Assembly: GCF_002878395.1 (NCBI RefSeq)
Contig: NC_061116.1
Location: 125,467,232 to 125,531,231, forward strand
Direction of reading: 5' to 3'
Source of the DNA: Capsicum annuum
Lineage: Eukaryota; Streptophyta; Magnoliopsida; Solanales; Solanaceae
DNA length: 64,000 nt
Shown: piece by piece, positions 34,999 to 46,267 of the stretch
Position numbering within the stretch: the first letter of the stretch is position 1
Layout of the letters: each line of letters begins with the position of its first letter
The notes under the pieces: generated by a model
Databases searched by the model: none
What the model saw: only the letters and a program-made list of their open reading frames with translations
Told to the model about the DNA's origin: nothing
Program-made: the position numbers and the translations under genes

Positions 34999-36014
34999 TC
35001 ACTTGACCAAGAGCCCAAAGTAAACTGGCCAAGCCTTACCCGAGGTGACTTTGCTACCCTCAACACTTCTTTAAACTCCAAATATTGTGATTTAGTGTCT
35101 AGTGAAGTGGTTTTGGGTTTGCAAGTGCGTAGCTCTTTCCTTAGTAACTCTTTTATTGTGAATAATGATCAACTTTATCTTAAAACTAGTTCACTACTTG
35201 AGCATGAGAATGGTATGTTTGAGAATTTCCAAGTTAGTGTGATGCTTGTATTGATGATCTTGGTATTGAACATGGTCGTTTGAACTTGTGTAATGAAATC
35301 CATGATATTAGTCTTGTTCATAGTGACCTTGAATGATTGTGAGCAAATTAGCCTAATGAAGGGAGTGGGTCATCTCAGCTAAGATCTTTATCTTCTACTT
35401 CCATTTGGTCCCGAAATTCCTTTGGGATGTGGGTGGAATAATTTCTGATCATGTGCATTTATTTTTTATGTTGATGCTATTCATTTCTTTGGTATCCTTT
35501 ATGCTAAGACTTTTATGTCAAACACAAAGGACCCGTGGATGCATTTCAAATGTGAACAACCTTGGCTTGTTGGTGCTTGTAATGTAGATCTTGATGATGA
35601 TATATGGTCCTTTGAATTTGTTTGATGAAGACCTTGATAGTAGAATGCTTCATAGTGATCATGTTCATAGAGATGTGGTGAGTGATAGGATATGTGTTGT
35701 TAAAGGAACCTTTTTAAGCCATAGATGTCGAATTTTGATCATTTTTCTTCCCTTGAAAACAAGTGGCATTTGTGTTAGTTTCAGATTGTATCCTTCACTT
35801 ATTGATGTTCGTATTAGTTGTGTCCTTTGTGGTGCTAGTGGTTGGTGTTTCTTGTCCTTTGTGGTGCTAGTGGTTGGTGTTTCTTACTCATAACAAACCT
35901 AAGTTGTGATACTAATGCTAACCCTTCTATCACAAGGATTGTGTGTTTGTTTTCCCTCTCTTTGGTTTTACAAGGTTTGAATTTGAGGTCAAATTCCTTT
36001 CAAGATGGAGAGGA
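34999..36014 (+). pseudogene. D2 3' coding remnant
   Basis: Broken frames. The 35095-35283 piece has NDQLYLKTSSLLEHENG, similar to the end of the G ORF (DDQFTLKCSSLLELKYS). Around 35450-35570 the peptide SNTKDPWMHFKCEQPW matches D1. The final codons LNLRSNSFQDGEDDT overlap the purine tract before the 3' LTR. A 32-bp tandem duplication lies at 35821-35884. I cannot define a single protein. Confidence 0.45.
35821..35884 (+). repeat. 32-bp perfect tandem duplication
   Basis: Two adjacent copies of a unit starting TGTCCTTTGTGGTGCTAG (35821-35852 and 35853-35884). Not seen in the other D copies. Confidence 0.9.
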
Positions 36015-36718
36015 TGATACAAGCATAAAGAGCACATGGATTACAAGGTCTTATAAAAACTTTAAGCTTCGGATTGTCAAAGGCTCAAGCCTCGGATTTA
36101 AAAATGCATGAAGACGTTTTAGAACCATTACAACGCCTTGTTCAAGTTGAAGATTGGAGAAAGGGTTCTTACACTCCAAGGTTGTCTATACTTGGGATTA
36201 TTAAGGGCAATATTGTCTTTTGATGGCTCTATATTACACTCCAAAGAAGCACCCTTCATTAAGGGTATTTTCGTCATTGTTATGTAATAGTATAAATAGA
36301 CCTATTAGCTTCTATTTTCCTTAGAATTTTGATGACACTTGATATTACTCTTATATTGTAGTTTTAGTCTTGTAGTTGAGAGGTAGAATTTGAAAATAGG
36401 TCCTTTGACATTTGAAGTTAGGGTTTCACTTGTCTTGGATAATGGCAAGAGAGGTGTACTTGAGGAAGAGTGTTTCCTTTGGGTCACCTAAGAGGGAGGT
36501 TTTAGCTTCCATTAGTGAGGTGTGATTGAAGATTTGATACATCTTCTTTTGTTAATCACATATGGAAGTAAGGGTCTCTCTACTATCTTTATGTTTATGT
36601 AATTCTTCTTCTTTATCTCCTTCTAGTGTGTTGATTTTCCCTTAGTTTACTTGATGATTTTTGCATTCTTATGTCAATTTCTTGTGTTCATAGCCATTTA
36701 GGCTATCAGTGGTAAATA
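36015..36718 (+). repeat. 3' LTR of D2
   Basis: 704 bp, TGATACAAG to GGCTATCA. It has CCCTTCATTAAGGG near 36252, then the TATA box TATAAATAG at 36291-36299. Related to both E LTRs and to the D1 LTR read from the other strand. Confidence 0.85.
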
Positions 36719-36998
36719 GACAAATCGAGATCGGCCCATGCTAGGCTTATGCCCCTGAGCTGTCACCCATAAATAAATGTTGGGATTGGCCCATGCTAGG
36801 TTTATGCCCCTGAGCTACCACCCACATATAAAGGTATCGAGATTGGCCCATGCTAGGCTTAAGCCTTTGAGCTGCCACTCATTTTACAGATTTGCATTAC
36901 TTAGTTTATTTAACCTTTGAGATTGTTACTTTGGTGGTCATAACATTATGATACCTTGAAACAATAATCTACCATTAAGAGACATGTAAATTTGCACT
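36719..36998 (-). repeat. chromovirus LTR J, left part
   Basis: Contains three tandem copies (36725-36880) of a roughly 56-bp motif with GGCCCATGCTAGG, as in the Element 2 LTRs at 52391-52555. The last five bases GCACT (36994-36998) are duplicated at 46263-46267, so F was inserted here and J continues at 46268. The left part of J is lost at the D2 boundary. Confidence 0.8.
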
Positions 36999-37748
36999 TG
37001 ATACAAGAAGCACAAGGGAAACACGAAACAAACACTAAATCAGTCCACAAGTTTGAAGAACCGAGGACCCCTTTGGTGACCACTCTCGGATTCACTACAA
37101 CAACAATGAAAACACAATAACAACAAGCTATTAAAGGTGTAAATACACCAAAACAGCAACAATATGGTGAGATGGATAACAATAATAAGATAGGAACAAC
37201 ACACGGTTTAACTAACAAGAGATAGAAATGGTTACAAGAACACAAACTACTACAAGATTACAATAAAAGTAAAGGGATAGTTAGATAGAGTTAGTGAAGG
37301 TATAATCTTAAGAACCCAAGAGTATATTTCACTTTTGGACCCTTAACACTACACACAATGTTCACCTATCTCTTACGAAGACACAAAGTTGGAATCCACC
37401 TCCCAAGCATCATATTTCCAAGCCATGAGATCAGCAAGAGTGATTCCACACTCTCTATGCCTAATTTTGGTTTTGGTGCCTCAAGGAGAGAGGACTTGTG
37501 TGTTTTTTTGTTTCAAGACTTACAATATCATGAATAATCTAAGTCTAAAAGCCCTACAATGTTCTACTTATACTAGGTTACAAATTAAATACAAAATATC
37601 CAAAATGCCCTTTTAAGAGCTAGGCTCCCTTCAAGTGTCTTTAGGGGCTGCCTTGTTGTGTTCCAAGGCTCCTCTCTACACTCCCAGTGTGAGATTAGGG
37701 TCGGTTTGGTGTGTTTTAAGTCCTTCACTCGCACACTTCAAGCCTCGG

Positions 37749-38445
37749 TGATACAAGCACAATGAGCATCAAGAGCACAAGGTATTGTTTAAGGGTTAAG
37801 GCTTCGGAATTGGAAAGCAATTGAAGATTTTTGGAGTATTTTGAAGCCTTGGTCAAGAGAAGGAAGAAGGAGAACTTATACACTTCATAGGCATCTCAAG
37901 TGAAGGACAATGAAGACATTTTACACTTCCAAATATACACTCCATAGGCGCCCATTTCTAAGCCCTCATTAAGGGCATTTTTGTCATTTGGCATGTAATA
38001 GTATAAATAGACCATTTTACTTCTCTTTTCATTATACTTAGATGACATTTGCATATTACTCTTATAGTGTAGCTTTAGTCTCTAGTTTTAGCTCTTAGAA
38101 TCTGAAAGTAGTTTTAGCTCTTAGAATCTGAAAATTGGTCCAAGAACATTTGAAGTTAGGTTTCACTTGTTTTGGATAATTTGGCAAGAAAGGTGTACTT
38201 GAATTGTGTTTCCTTTGGGTCACCTAAGACTAAGTTTTGAACTCTTATTTGTGAGGTGTGTAGAAGATTTTGAAACATCTTCTAGTGCTAATCATTGAAT
38301 AGGAGTAAGGGTCTTACTATCTATCCTTTAATTTCAAGCATTCTTCTTCTTCATCTCCATTCTATGTGTTGTTTTCTCTTTACTTGGTTGCTGGAATTTG
38401 CATCTTAGTCACCATTTTTGTGTGTTCATAGCCATTAGGCTATCA
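37749..38445 (+). repeat. 5' LTR of E
   Basis: 697 bp, TGATACAAG to GGCTATCA. TATA box TATAAATAG at 38002-38010. A 26-bp tandem duplication at 38083-38134 (unit starting TAGTTTTAGCTCTTAGAATC) explains most of the length difference from the 3' LTR. Confidence 0.9.
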
Positions 38446-39671
38446 TTTGGTATCAAAGCCTTGATTAGGGCTGCTCCAACATCCCTAAATCTTGGTTTTA
38501 GTGTTCTTATTTAGAAAATCTCAACAAAAAAGAGTCAAAAATCAGAAAATACAAAAAAAAATGGTGTCTAATGTTGTCTTGTGTTAGATCCGAATTTAGA
38601 GTCTTAGATTTACAAGATTTAACTTTGTTTTTAAGGTTTCTTGTGTTGGATTCTTGTTCTCTAACATCTAGGGAGTCTAGATCTACTTTTAGAGTGAAGT
38701 TTGGTTTGTTTTGAGCTAGATCCACCATTGTTGTGGCTTGTTTGAAGCTTTTTGGGAGAGGGTGACGTTTTTTGTTGGTGTTGGTGACTTGATTTGTGGC
38801 TGATTTTTGGTTGGTTGAAATTTTTTGGGGCTAAGGAACCTAGATCTTAAAAAAATTCAGATTTGGAGTTCATTTGCTAGGTGGTCAAACTTGGTCAATG
38901 CTTGAATATTCATCTTGTTCATCCATGAACTTCATAACTTAGTGAAGAAGGATATTCAAATTTCTTATTTGATCATAAAAAGGGAAGAAAGATAGTGAAA
39001 AAGTTGTTTGTTAAAAAGCATATTCAAAGAATATTCCATTCTTCCAAAAGGAGGAGGGGACAACAAAGTACAATTGCAAGTACAAAAGGGGGACCAATTC
39101 ATTTCTCATCCATTTTGAAGCTTGAAAAGGCTTCAAACTTGAAATTTTTCCCTCCAAAATCGAATTCTCTTCCTTCCTAAGAGGTGTTGGCCGAAACAAG
39201 TTGGAATTTTTTTTTGGAATTTTGAAAAGTGACAACCAACCATGTAGTGCCACATCATCACTTGTGCTCAACCAAAATTCAACTCTAAAGTTAGATTTTC
39301 TAGTTTCTAATTTTTTATTCTAGTTTCTTTTAAGTTAATTCTATCACTAATTAGCAAACTAGTAAGTACGTACTAGGTAATTAGTTTAGAGTTCGTTTAT
39401 TTCATGTCTCCAATTTTTTGTATGTTTTTCTCATTTTTAAGTTGTAGTATTTTGTTGGTTCAAGTTTGTGCATCTCTTATTTTGAGTCATTTAAAACAAA
39501 GATCAATTTCGATTCAAAGCTTCTCACCTCTCAAGTAACTTGCCAAGTATTGCCAATTCTCTAAAGCTTGTGAAGCCAAGTGTGAGTGAGGTGAGGTTTT
39601 TGAACTAACTTGTTTGCTTATTTTGTAGGTTGTTTGCTTGCTGTTTTTTGTACTTTTTAGGTACCTTTTCC

Positions 39672-40492
39672 ATGGAATCCGAAGGTACTACTTCCCAACC
39701 TTTGGGAAATGATGCTATTGGAGCCTTGATGGCTCGAATTGATGCCTTGGGTTGAAAAATGGAAGAAGGTCAAGTGGTGTTGCTAGAATGAAAGTTGGGG
39801 TTAATATAATATGTGATAGACTATGCCCACCAAACCCTCCACAATTGAACCAAGTCTAACAAAAGGGACTTGGTACTCAAATGCTACCTTAAAATCCGAA
39901 GTACCAAGTTCTAAACACACTTGACCAAAGGCCTTTCCCTTCATAAGTCCAAACACCTCAAGTCCCAAAATCCTACACTTCACAAAATCTAATGCCTCCC
40001 CTCCACAAGTTAGAATCTGAAGAGAATGAGACCAAGCCTCAAGAAGGAGAGAAACTTGATGTTAATATGCAAGAAGAGTGTGAAGAAAAGAAGGAAAAGG
40101 AAAAGAAAACCATGGGTAGTGAATTTGGAAAGGAAAAAGAATGCTTGATTATGGATCTTGTCCACAAAGAATTCTTGATAATCACTAACCCAAATGCTAG
40201 CATTTTGCCTAGCATTGATTCTTCATATGTGTAGGCACAAGAAGATATAATTTCAAGGAAGAATCTAAAAGAAGTCCCTCCCGAACATGTTGGTTTTCCA
40301 AGTGCACTCTTGGCCGAAAGTTCGAGGCAAGTGTGCTGCCATAGTACAACACAAGGTAAAATTGACACCCTCTACACTCACTCAAGTCTAAAATGTTGTG
40401 ATGGGGCTATTAGTAGCCAAGGTAATGTGAATTCGGGTTTCCCTAGTGTAGAGAAGCATAAATCTTTCATTGGTAGTACTATTATTGTGTGA
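39672..40492 (+). pseudogene. E gag-like ORF
   Basis: ATG at 39672 (MESEGTTSQPLGNDAIGALM). A TGA and shifts follow within 100 bp. The 39992-40492 frame (PLHKLESEENETKPQEG, MDLVHKEF, ASILPSIDSSYV) has one TAG at 40232 where D2 has CAG. After it comes LLAESSRQVCCHSTTQG. It is the same protein type as D1 and D2. It is also the copy that best preserves the sequence after DSSYV. Confidence 0.55.
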
Positions 40493-41249
40493 ATGCTTAG
40501 TTTGTTTTTAAGGGTGGTTCACTACTTGATTATGTTAGTAATGAGATTAAATATATTCAAGTTGATGCTTATTCTTATAATGGTGATCATGTGTATGGAG
40601 AGATTGCGGATGATGATGCGTATGCTGCTAAGGGAGGCCTACTAGGTCATAAGTCCTTTGTGTGCTAGTCTTCCCATAAGAACAAATGCTTGGGGTGAGT
40701 GTGAGACCCTAGTAGATGGAATTAGTAGTTTTTGGTTATTCCCTTGGCCACTTCACCCATTTGATCCCGGTGTACTAGTAGGGGTGGGGAAGGGATTGTT
40801 TTGGCTTGTGATTGTTTTCCCTTGATGTTTATGATGCACTACTAATTGTTTCATGGAGAAAATAAGGGATTTATGGTTGTATTCCAAATATGTACCCCCT
40901 TGGCATGATAATCTAGTGAAAGGGATGCTTCACCATGACCTAGGTCGTTTCTTACTATCTCTCTTTGACCCCAGAATATTCTAGAGATGTGAAGATTATA
41001 GTTGCTGGTCGTACTCACTTATTTTTTATATTGATGCAATTCATGTCTTTGGTATACTTATGCCAAGCTTTTTATGTCAAAAACCAAGGATATGTGGATG
41101 TATGTCAAGTGTGAGCAACCACGGGTTGATGATATAAGTGTTGTACTAATACAAACCCTCCTACCAAGAGGATTTTGTGTTTGTTTTGTTCTCTCTTTAG
41201 TTTTTGCAAGATCTGAATTTGAGGACAAATTCCTTCAAGATGGAGAGGA

Positions 41250-41922
41250 CGATACAAGCACAATGAGCATCAAGAGCACAAGGTATTGTCTAAGGGTTAA
41301 GGCTTCAGAATTGGCAAGCAATTGAAGACTTTTAGAGTATTTTGAAGCCTTGGTCAAAAGAAGGAAGAAGGGGAACTTATACACTTCATAGGCGCCTCAA
41401 GTGAAGGACAATGAAGACATTTTACACTCCAAATATACACTCCATAGGCGCCCATTTCTAAGCCCTCATTAAGGGCATTTTTGTCATTTGGCATGTAATA
41501 GTATAAATAGACCATTTTACTTCTCTTTTCATTAGACTTTGATGACATTTGGATATTACTCTTATAGTGTAGCTTTAGTCTCTAGTTTTAGCTCTTAGAA
41601 TCTGAAAATTGGTCCAAGAACATTTGAAGTTAGGGTTTCACTTGTTTTGGATAATTTGGCAAGAAAGGTGTACTTGAGGAAGAGTGTTTTTGTGGGTCAC
41701 CTAAGAGGAAGGTTTGAACTCTTATTTGTGAGGTGTGTTGAAGATTTTGAAACATCTTCTAGTGCTAATCATTGAATAGGAGTAAGGGTCTTTCTATCTA
41801 TCCTTTAGTTTCAAGCATTTTTCTTCTTCATCTCCATTCTACGTGTTGTTTTCTCTTTATTTGGTTGCTGGAATTTGCATCTTAGTAACAATTTTCGTGT
41901 GTTCATAGCCATTAGGCTATCA
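41250..41922 (+). repeat. 3' LTR of E
   Basis: 673 bp, starting CGATACAAG (TG changed to CG) and ending GGCTATCA. TATA box TATAAATAG at 41502-41510. One copy of the unit that is duplicated in the 5' LTR. Confidence 0.9.
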
Positions 41923-42359
41923 TCCGGGTTCATTATATTCTCATATGTGTCCATCTTCATGGTCGTACTTGTATCATCCTCCCCTCCTTAAAAGGGATTC
42001 GACCTCGAATCCATGCCTTGCAAAATCAAAGAGAGACAAACAAGCACAGGCATGAACGTATTTGGCTCAAAATACTCAAAACATTCCATACCAAAAAAAA
42101 GAAACCAAGGACCCTTTGATTTCAAGTCTCGGCCAACAAAAAATCTCAACATACCAAGGTGGTTCATATTTGACATATAACCAAGAGTCCTTAGTGCTTA
42201 AATATTATAAAGCCATCGACAAATTCACCAAGGACTTGGCTAAGTGATAAACACCCAAAAGAAACGCACCTAAGCCGAGAGTAAATCTTCCCCACCCTAA
42301 GTTGGCACTGGGATCAAATGGAAAGAGTGGCCATAGACACGGGTATAAACAACACATCT

Positions 42360-43495
42360 ATTTCCCGTAGTATTTACTACAACCACACGGCCTACTCTCT
42401 ACATTAGCATACATATCATCACAAGTAAAGAGAGTGTAGAGAAAGGTGGCACTCAATTCTACTTCTGCTATGGTGTCCTCGAAAAAGCAACACAAAGTAG
42501 AAGAAGTAGTTTCCAAGACCACACATTCCTTACCCTTAAGAGTACTCTTATCTTCAAAGAAGAGATTTCCATCTTTAGGAGGAATGTTGTCACACCATAG
42601 TGGGTTAGCATATATATGCTATAGCTTCTAAAGCAAAAGCTATACCATCATATTTTCACCACTAGGTCTATTAGGAGTGTTTAAACTATCTTCAAATGAG
42701 ACATTGTACCTAAAGAGTGAATGATCTAACCCACGGACAGATTTACAACTTTCACTCTCTAATGAATCATTATTAAGTTCAAAGATTTGTCAAGTACACG
42801 ATTAACCCTATGAGCCAAGCAAACATTAAATCCTTACAAAAACATAGGCTCACGGGTTCATTCCTTTTTTCTTGACCGACATTTTAAATTCTTCACTCAC
42901 TTGAGACTCATTAATCACATCACACATATTCTCAAGTGGTGGGTAAGTTTTACCTACAAGTTGGTCAATACAATTTTCATACGACAATGTACTTTCATTC
43001 AACACAATAGCTTCAACACTAGGTGGACACAAATCGATCTTACTAGAAGAGTCAATTCGGTCATCTATAGGATCAACTAGTGTATCCACTCACACAACAT
43101 TTACATTATCTACAAGTGGTAAGGAATCAAAGTACTCATACGTAGGTAACCTACTACTCACACTTAATGGCTTATTAGTCACACATTCATCATCCACATG
43201 TACCAAAGTGTAAGAGATAGCTATTTTACATTGATGTTCATAAGTATGTTCGTCTTTAACTTGGTGTGAAAGTCCTTATAAGTTAAGGCAGCAACTTCCT
43301 TCGGGAAGATCTCACCGTAAGGTGCTTGGACCTTAGGTTTTGATTTATTGGGATAAGTGTGGATACCAATTGGCATAGCCTTTCAACGTGCCATTTCATA
43401 TCTTGAATATTGTTGTTGATGCGGTCAAATGTGGCATCGAGATTGGTGGAAGCCAAGGTACCTAAAAGAAAAGACAACAACCAACAACAAAACAA
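42360..43495 (-). pseudogene. G-type ORF copy in F, broken
   Basis: 43283-43495 gives STNLDATFDRINNNIQDMKW and a following helical stretch, as in G, though the expected ATG is TTG here. An in-frame upstream ATG at 43495 adds a hydrophobic run. 42850-43089 gives LVDPIDDRIDSSSKIDLCPP, PPLENMCDVINESQVSEEF. Further left, in shifted frames, remnants of YANPLWCDNIPP (42585-42610) and ECVV are present. Several shifts and stops prevent a full product. Confidence 0.5.
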
Positions 43496-44757
43496 ACAAA
43501 CTTGTTAGCTCAAAAATGCCTCACCACACTCTCACTCTTAATTTTTACCTCACACTTGGTTTTACAAGTGTTGAAACTCAGCTTGTACTTCATGACTGAT
43601 TGAGGGAGGAGCCCACTTGGTCCAAAATAGATTTTTCTTTGAGTTGACTCAAAGAAAATTTGCTTACGGACTTAAACCAACAAGATACAATGAATTCACA
43701 AAAGAGAAAACCACACAAAGAACGTTAACATGAACAAACGGACACAAAACTAGTTTACAATCTAGTAGGAGTTTACTAGCTTGTTAATTAGAGTTCGGAC
43801 CAATCAAAAAAAACTACGGAACAATAAAAAGAAATAAAGAAAATCTGAAATTTGAGCCAAAATTTTTGTGTGAACAGTAACAATGATGATGTGGCAGCAC
43901 GTAATTGGTTGTGGTTTCAAACAATTTTGCTGTCCAATATCAAGTCTTGGTCAATTTACAATTTAAGAATTGGTGGAATTTGTTTTAAGGAGGGAAATTA
44001 AAACAAGTCTTGGAGCCTTTTCAAATTCAAGTTTTCAAGACTGTGACTTTCTTTTACTTCTCCTTATAACATGGACCCTTGTTTGATGGAAAGTTGTTGG
44101 AAAGTGGTTGAGATGTGATTGACTATTTGATGAGTGATGGTAAGTCTTTCAAGACTAACAAAGCTTCACCCTATTTTCCTTCACCTTTATAGATCTAATG
44201 TTCACTTTATATTAACAAGCTATGAAGGTTGTAAAGAACTTCAAGAACAACCAACAACAATCTCCAAAAATACCACAATTTTCACACGGCCAACTTCCAA
44301 GTTTCACAATACAATATCTTCAACACTTGGCCAAGACAACTACAATTTCAACAAAATGGTTCTTAGGCCACCAATGAACAACAATATCCTGTGGCCAAGC
44401 TTAGAACAACAACAAGATGAAGACCACAAGGCCAAAACAGTCCACCACAACAATGTTTCAACAAATATTCGGCCAAGCCCTATGTTTACGAAAACAACAC
44501 CAACAATGTAAGCTCAAACTTAGATTTAGACTCAAGAGTGTTAGAGATGAAGAAAACTAACACTAAAAAAAACAAAAAAAGTAAAAATATCGGCCAAGAC
44601 ACAACAATAACACAATTTCGGCCAAGAACACAAAATGGACAGATTTGCTTCTTTTTGATTTTTCAATTTTCTAACACTTTTTTTTTTTTGAATTTCTATC
44701 AAGCAAGATCAATATTAATCTTGTAGGAACAAGATCTAGCCATGATCTGATACCAAA

Positions 44758-45555
44758 TGATACAAGAAGCATAAAGGAAACCTGAAACAAACACCAAATC
44801 AGTCTACAAGTTTGAAAAACCAAGGATCCCTTTGGTGACCACTCTCGGATTCACTACAACAACAATGAAAACACAATAACAACAAGCTATTAAAGGTGTA
44901 AATACACCAAAACAGCAACAATATGGTGAGATGGATAACAATAATAAGATAGGAACAACACACGGTTTAACTAACAAGAGATAGAAATGGTTACAAGAAC
45001 ACAAACTACTACAAGATTACAATAAAAGTAAAGGGATAGTTAGATAGAGTTAGTGAAGGTATAATCTTAAGAACCCAAGAGCATATTCCACTCTTGGACC
45101 CTTAAAACTACACACAACGTACACCTATCTCTTACGAAGACACAAGGTCGGAATCCACCTCCCAAGCATCACGTTTCTAAGCCGTGAGATCAACAAGAGT
45201 GATTCCACACTCTCTATTCCTAATTTCAGTTTTGGTGCCTCAAGGAGAGAGGACTTGTGTTTCTTTGTGTTTCAAGACTTACAACATTATGAATAATATA
45301 AGTCTAAAAGCCCTACGATTTCTATTTATACTAGGTTAAAAATAAAATACAAAATGTCCAAAATGCCCTTTTAAGAGATAGGCTCCATTCAAGTGTATGT
45401 AGGGGCTGCCTTGTTGTGTTCCAAGGCTCCTTTTTACACTCCAAGTGTGAGATTAGGGTCGGTTTGGTGTGTTTTAAGTGCTTCACTCGCATACTCCAAA
45501 CCCTAAGTTCATTACATTCTCACATGCGTCCATCTTCATACTCGTACTTGTATTA
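44758..45555 (-). repeat. F inner LTR
   Basis: 798 bp, TGATACAAG to GTATTA. It is very close to the left LTR at 36999-37748 and includes the 115-bp block from about 44806 that the outer copy lacks. Confidence 0.85.
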
Positions 45556-45579
45556 TGGTATTAGAGCTTTGATACCAAA
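45556..45579 (-). other. 24-bp spacer between tandem LTRs with two primer-site-like motifs
   Basis: On the + strand it holds TGGTATTAGAGC followed by TTTGATACCAAA. The second half is a normal primer site for a minus-strand element. The first half is a primer site in the opposite direction. Confidence 0.7.
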
Positions 45580-46262
45580 TGATACAAGAAGCACAAGGGA
45601 AACACAAAACAAACACCAAATCAATCCACAATATGGCAAGATGGAAAACAATAACAAGATAGGAACAACACACGATTTTACAAAAAGAGATAGAAATGGT
45701 TACAAGAACACAAACTACTACAAGATTACAATAAAAGTAAAGGAATAGTTAGATAGACTTAATGAAGGTATAATCTTAAGAACCCAAGAGAATATTCCAC
45801 TCTTGGACCCTAAACACTACACACAATGTTCACCTATTTCTTAGGAAGACACAAGGTCAAAATCCACCTCCCAAGCATCATGTTTCCAAGCCATGAGATC
45901 AACAAGAATGATTCCACACTCTATGCCTAATTTCAGTTTTGGTGCCTTAAGGAAAGAGGCTTGTGTTTCTTTGTGTTTCAAGACTTACAACATCATGAAT
46001 AATCTAAGTCTAAAACCCCTACAATGTTCTATTTATACTAGGTTACAAATAAAATATAAAATTTCCAAAATGCCCTTTTAAGAGCTAGGCTCCCTTCAAG
46101 TGTATTTAGGGGCTGCCTTGTTGTGTTCCAAGGCTCCTCTTTACACTCCAAGTATGAGATTAGGGTCGGTTTGGTTTGTTTTAAATCCTTCACTCGTACA
46201 CTCTAAGCCCCAGGTTCATTACATTCTCACATGTGTCCATCTTTGTGGTCGTACTTGTATCA
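45580..46262 (-). repeat. F outer LTR
   Basis: 683 bp, TGATACAAG to TTGTATCA. It has lost about 115 bp near 45625 relative to the inner LTR. Its right flank GCACT matches the left flank of F, so it is the true outer end. Confidence 0.85.
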
Positions 46263-46267
46263 GCACT

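Larger units (their letters stand above)
24571..36718 (+). mobile_element. TGATAC-group element D2, hosting G and A2
   Basis: The remaining tail of the 5' LTR is 24571-24658, then the primer site TTTGGTATCAAATC. G (24695-27918) and A2 (28624-33842) interrupt the internal region, and the 3' LTR is 36015-36718. When both insertions are removed, the flanks join as in E: the A2 site reads GGTGTTGGCCGAAAC at 39184 in E. Positions 27919-28618, 33843-34333 and 34999-36014 are leader or broken 3' sequence. After 36718 comes chromovirus LTR J, so D2 was probably inserted there. Confidence 0.8.
37749..41922 (+). mobile_element. TGATAC-group element E, complete (D type), nested in F
   Basis: 5' LTR 37749-38445, primer site TTTGGTATCAAAGCC at 38446-38460, 3' LTR 41250-41922. 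Flanks CTCGG (37744-37748) and TCCGG (41923-41927) each differ from a CCCGG original by one C-to-T change. Intact F LTR copies at 45490 and 46200 confirm the target. The internal region is only 2.8 kb and lacks pol. Positions 38461-39671 are leader and 40493-41249 is degraded 3' coding sequence ending at the purine tract AAGATGGAGAGGA. Confidence 0.85.
36999..46262 (-). mobile_element. TGATAC-group element F (minus) with three LTRs, hosting E
   Basis: Perfect 5-bp target duplications GCACT at 36994-36998 and 46263-46267. The 3' LTR (36999-37748 plus 41928-41976) is split by E. The internal region is 41977-44757 with the primer site at 44744-44757. Two LTR copies follow in tandem, 44758-45555 and 45580-46262, separated by 24 bp that include a second primer-site-like sequence. 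The purine tract at 41977-41995 overlaps codons for DSRSNPF. Positions 43496-44743 are leader without a gene. Confidence 0.85.

Noticed and set aside
36725..36880. Spaced direct repeats as a possible array-type system
   Set aside because: Units are contiguous, diverged and lie in an LTR that recurs three more times. This is a plant nuclear LTR tandem repeat, not a CRISPR array.
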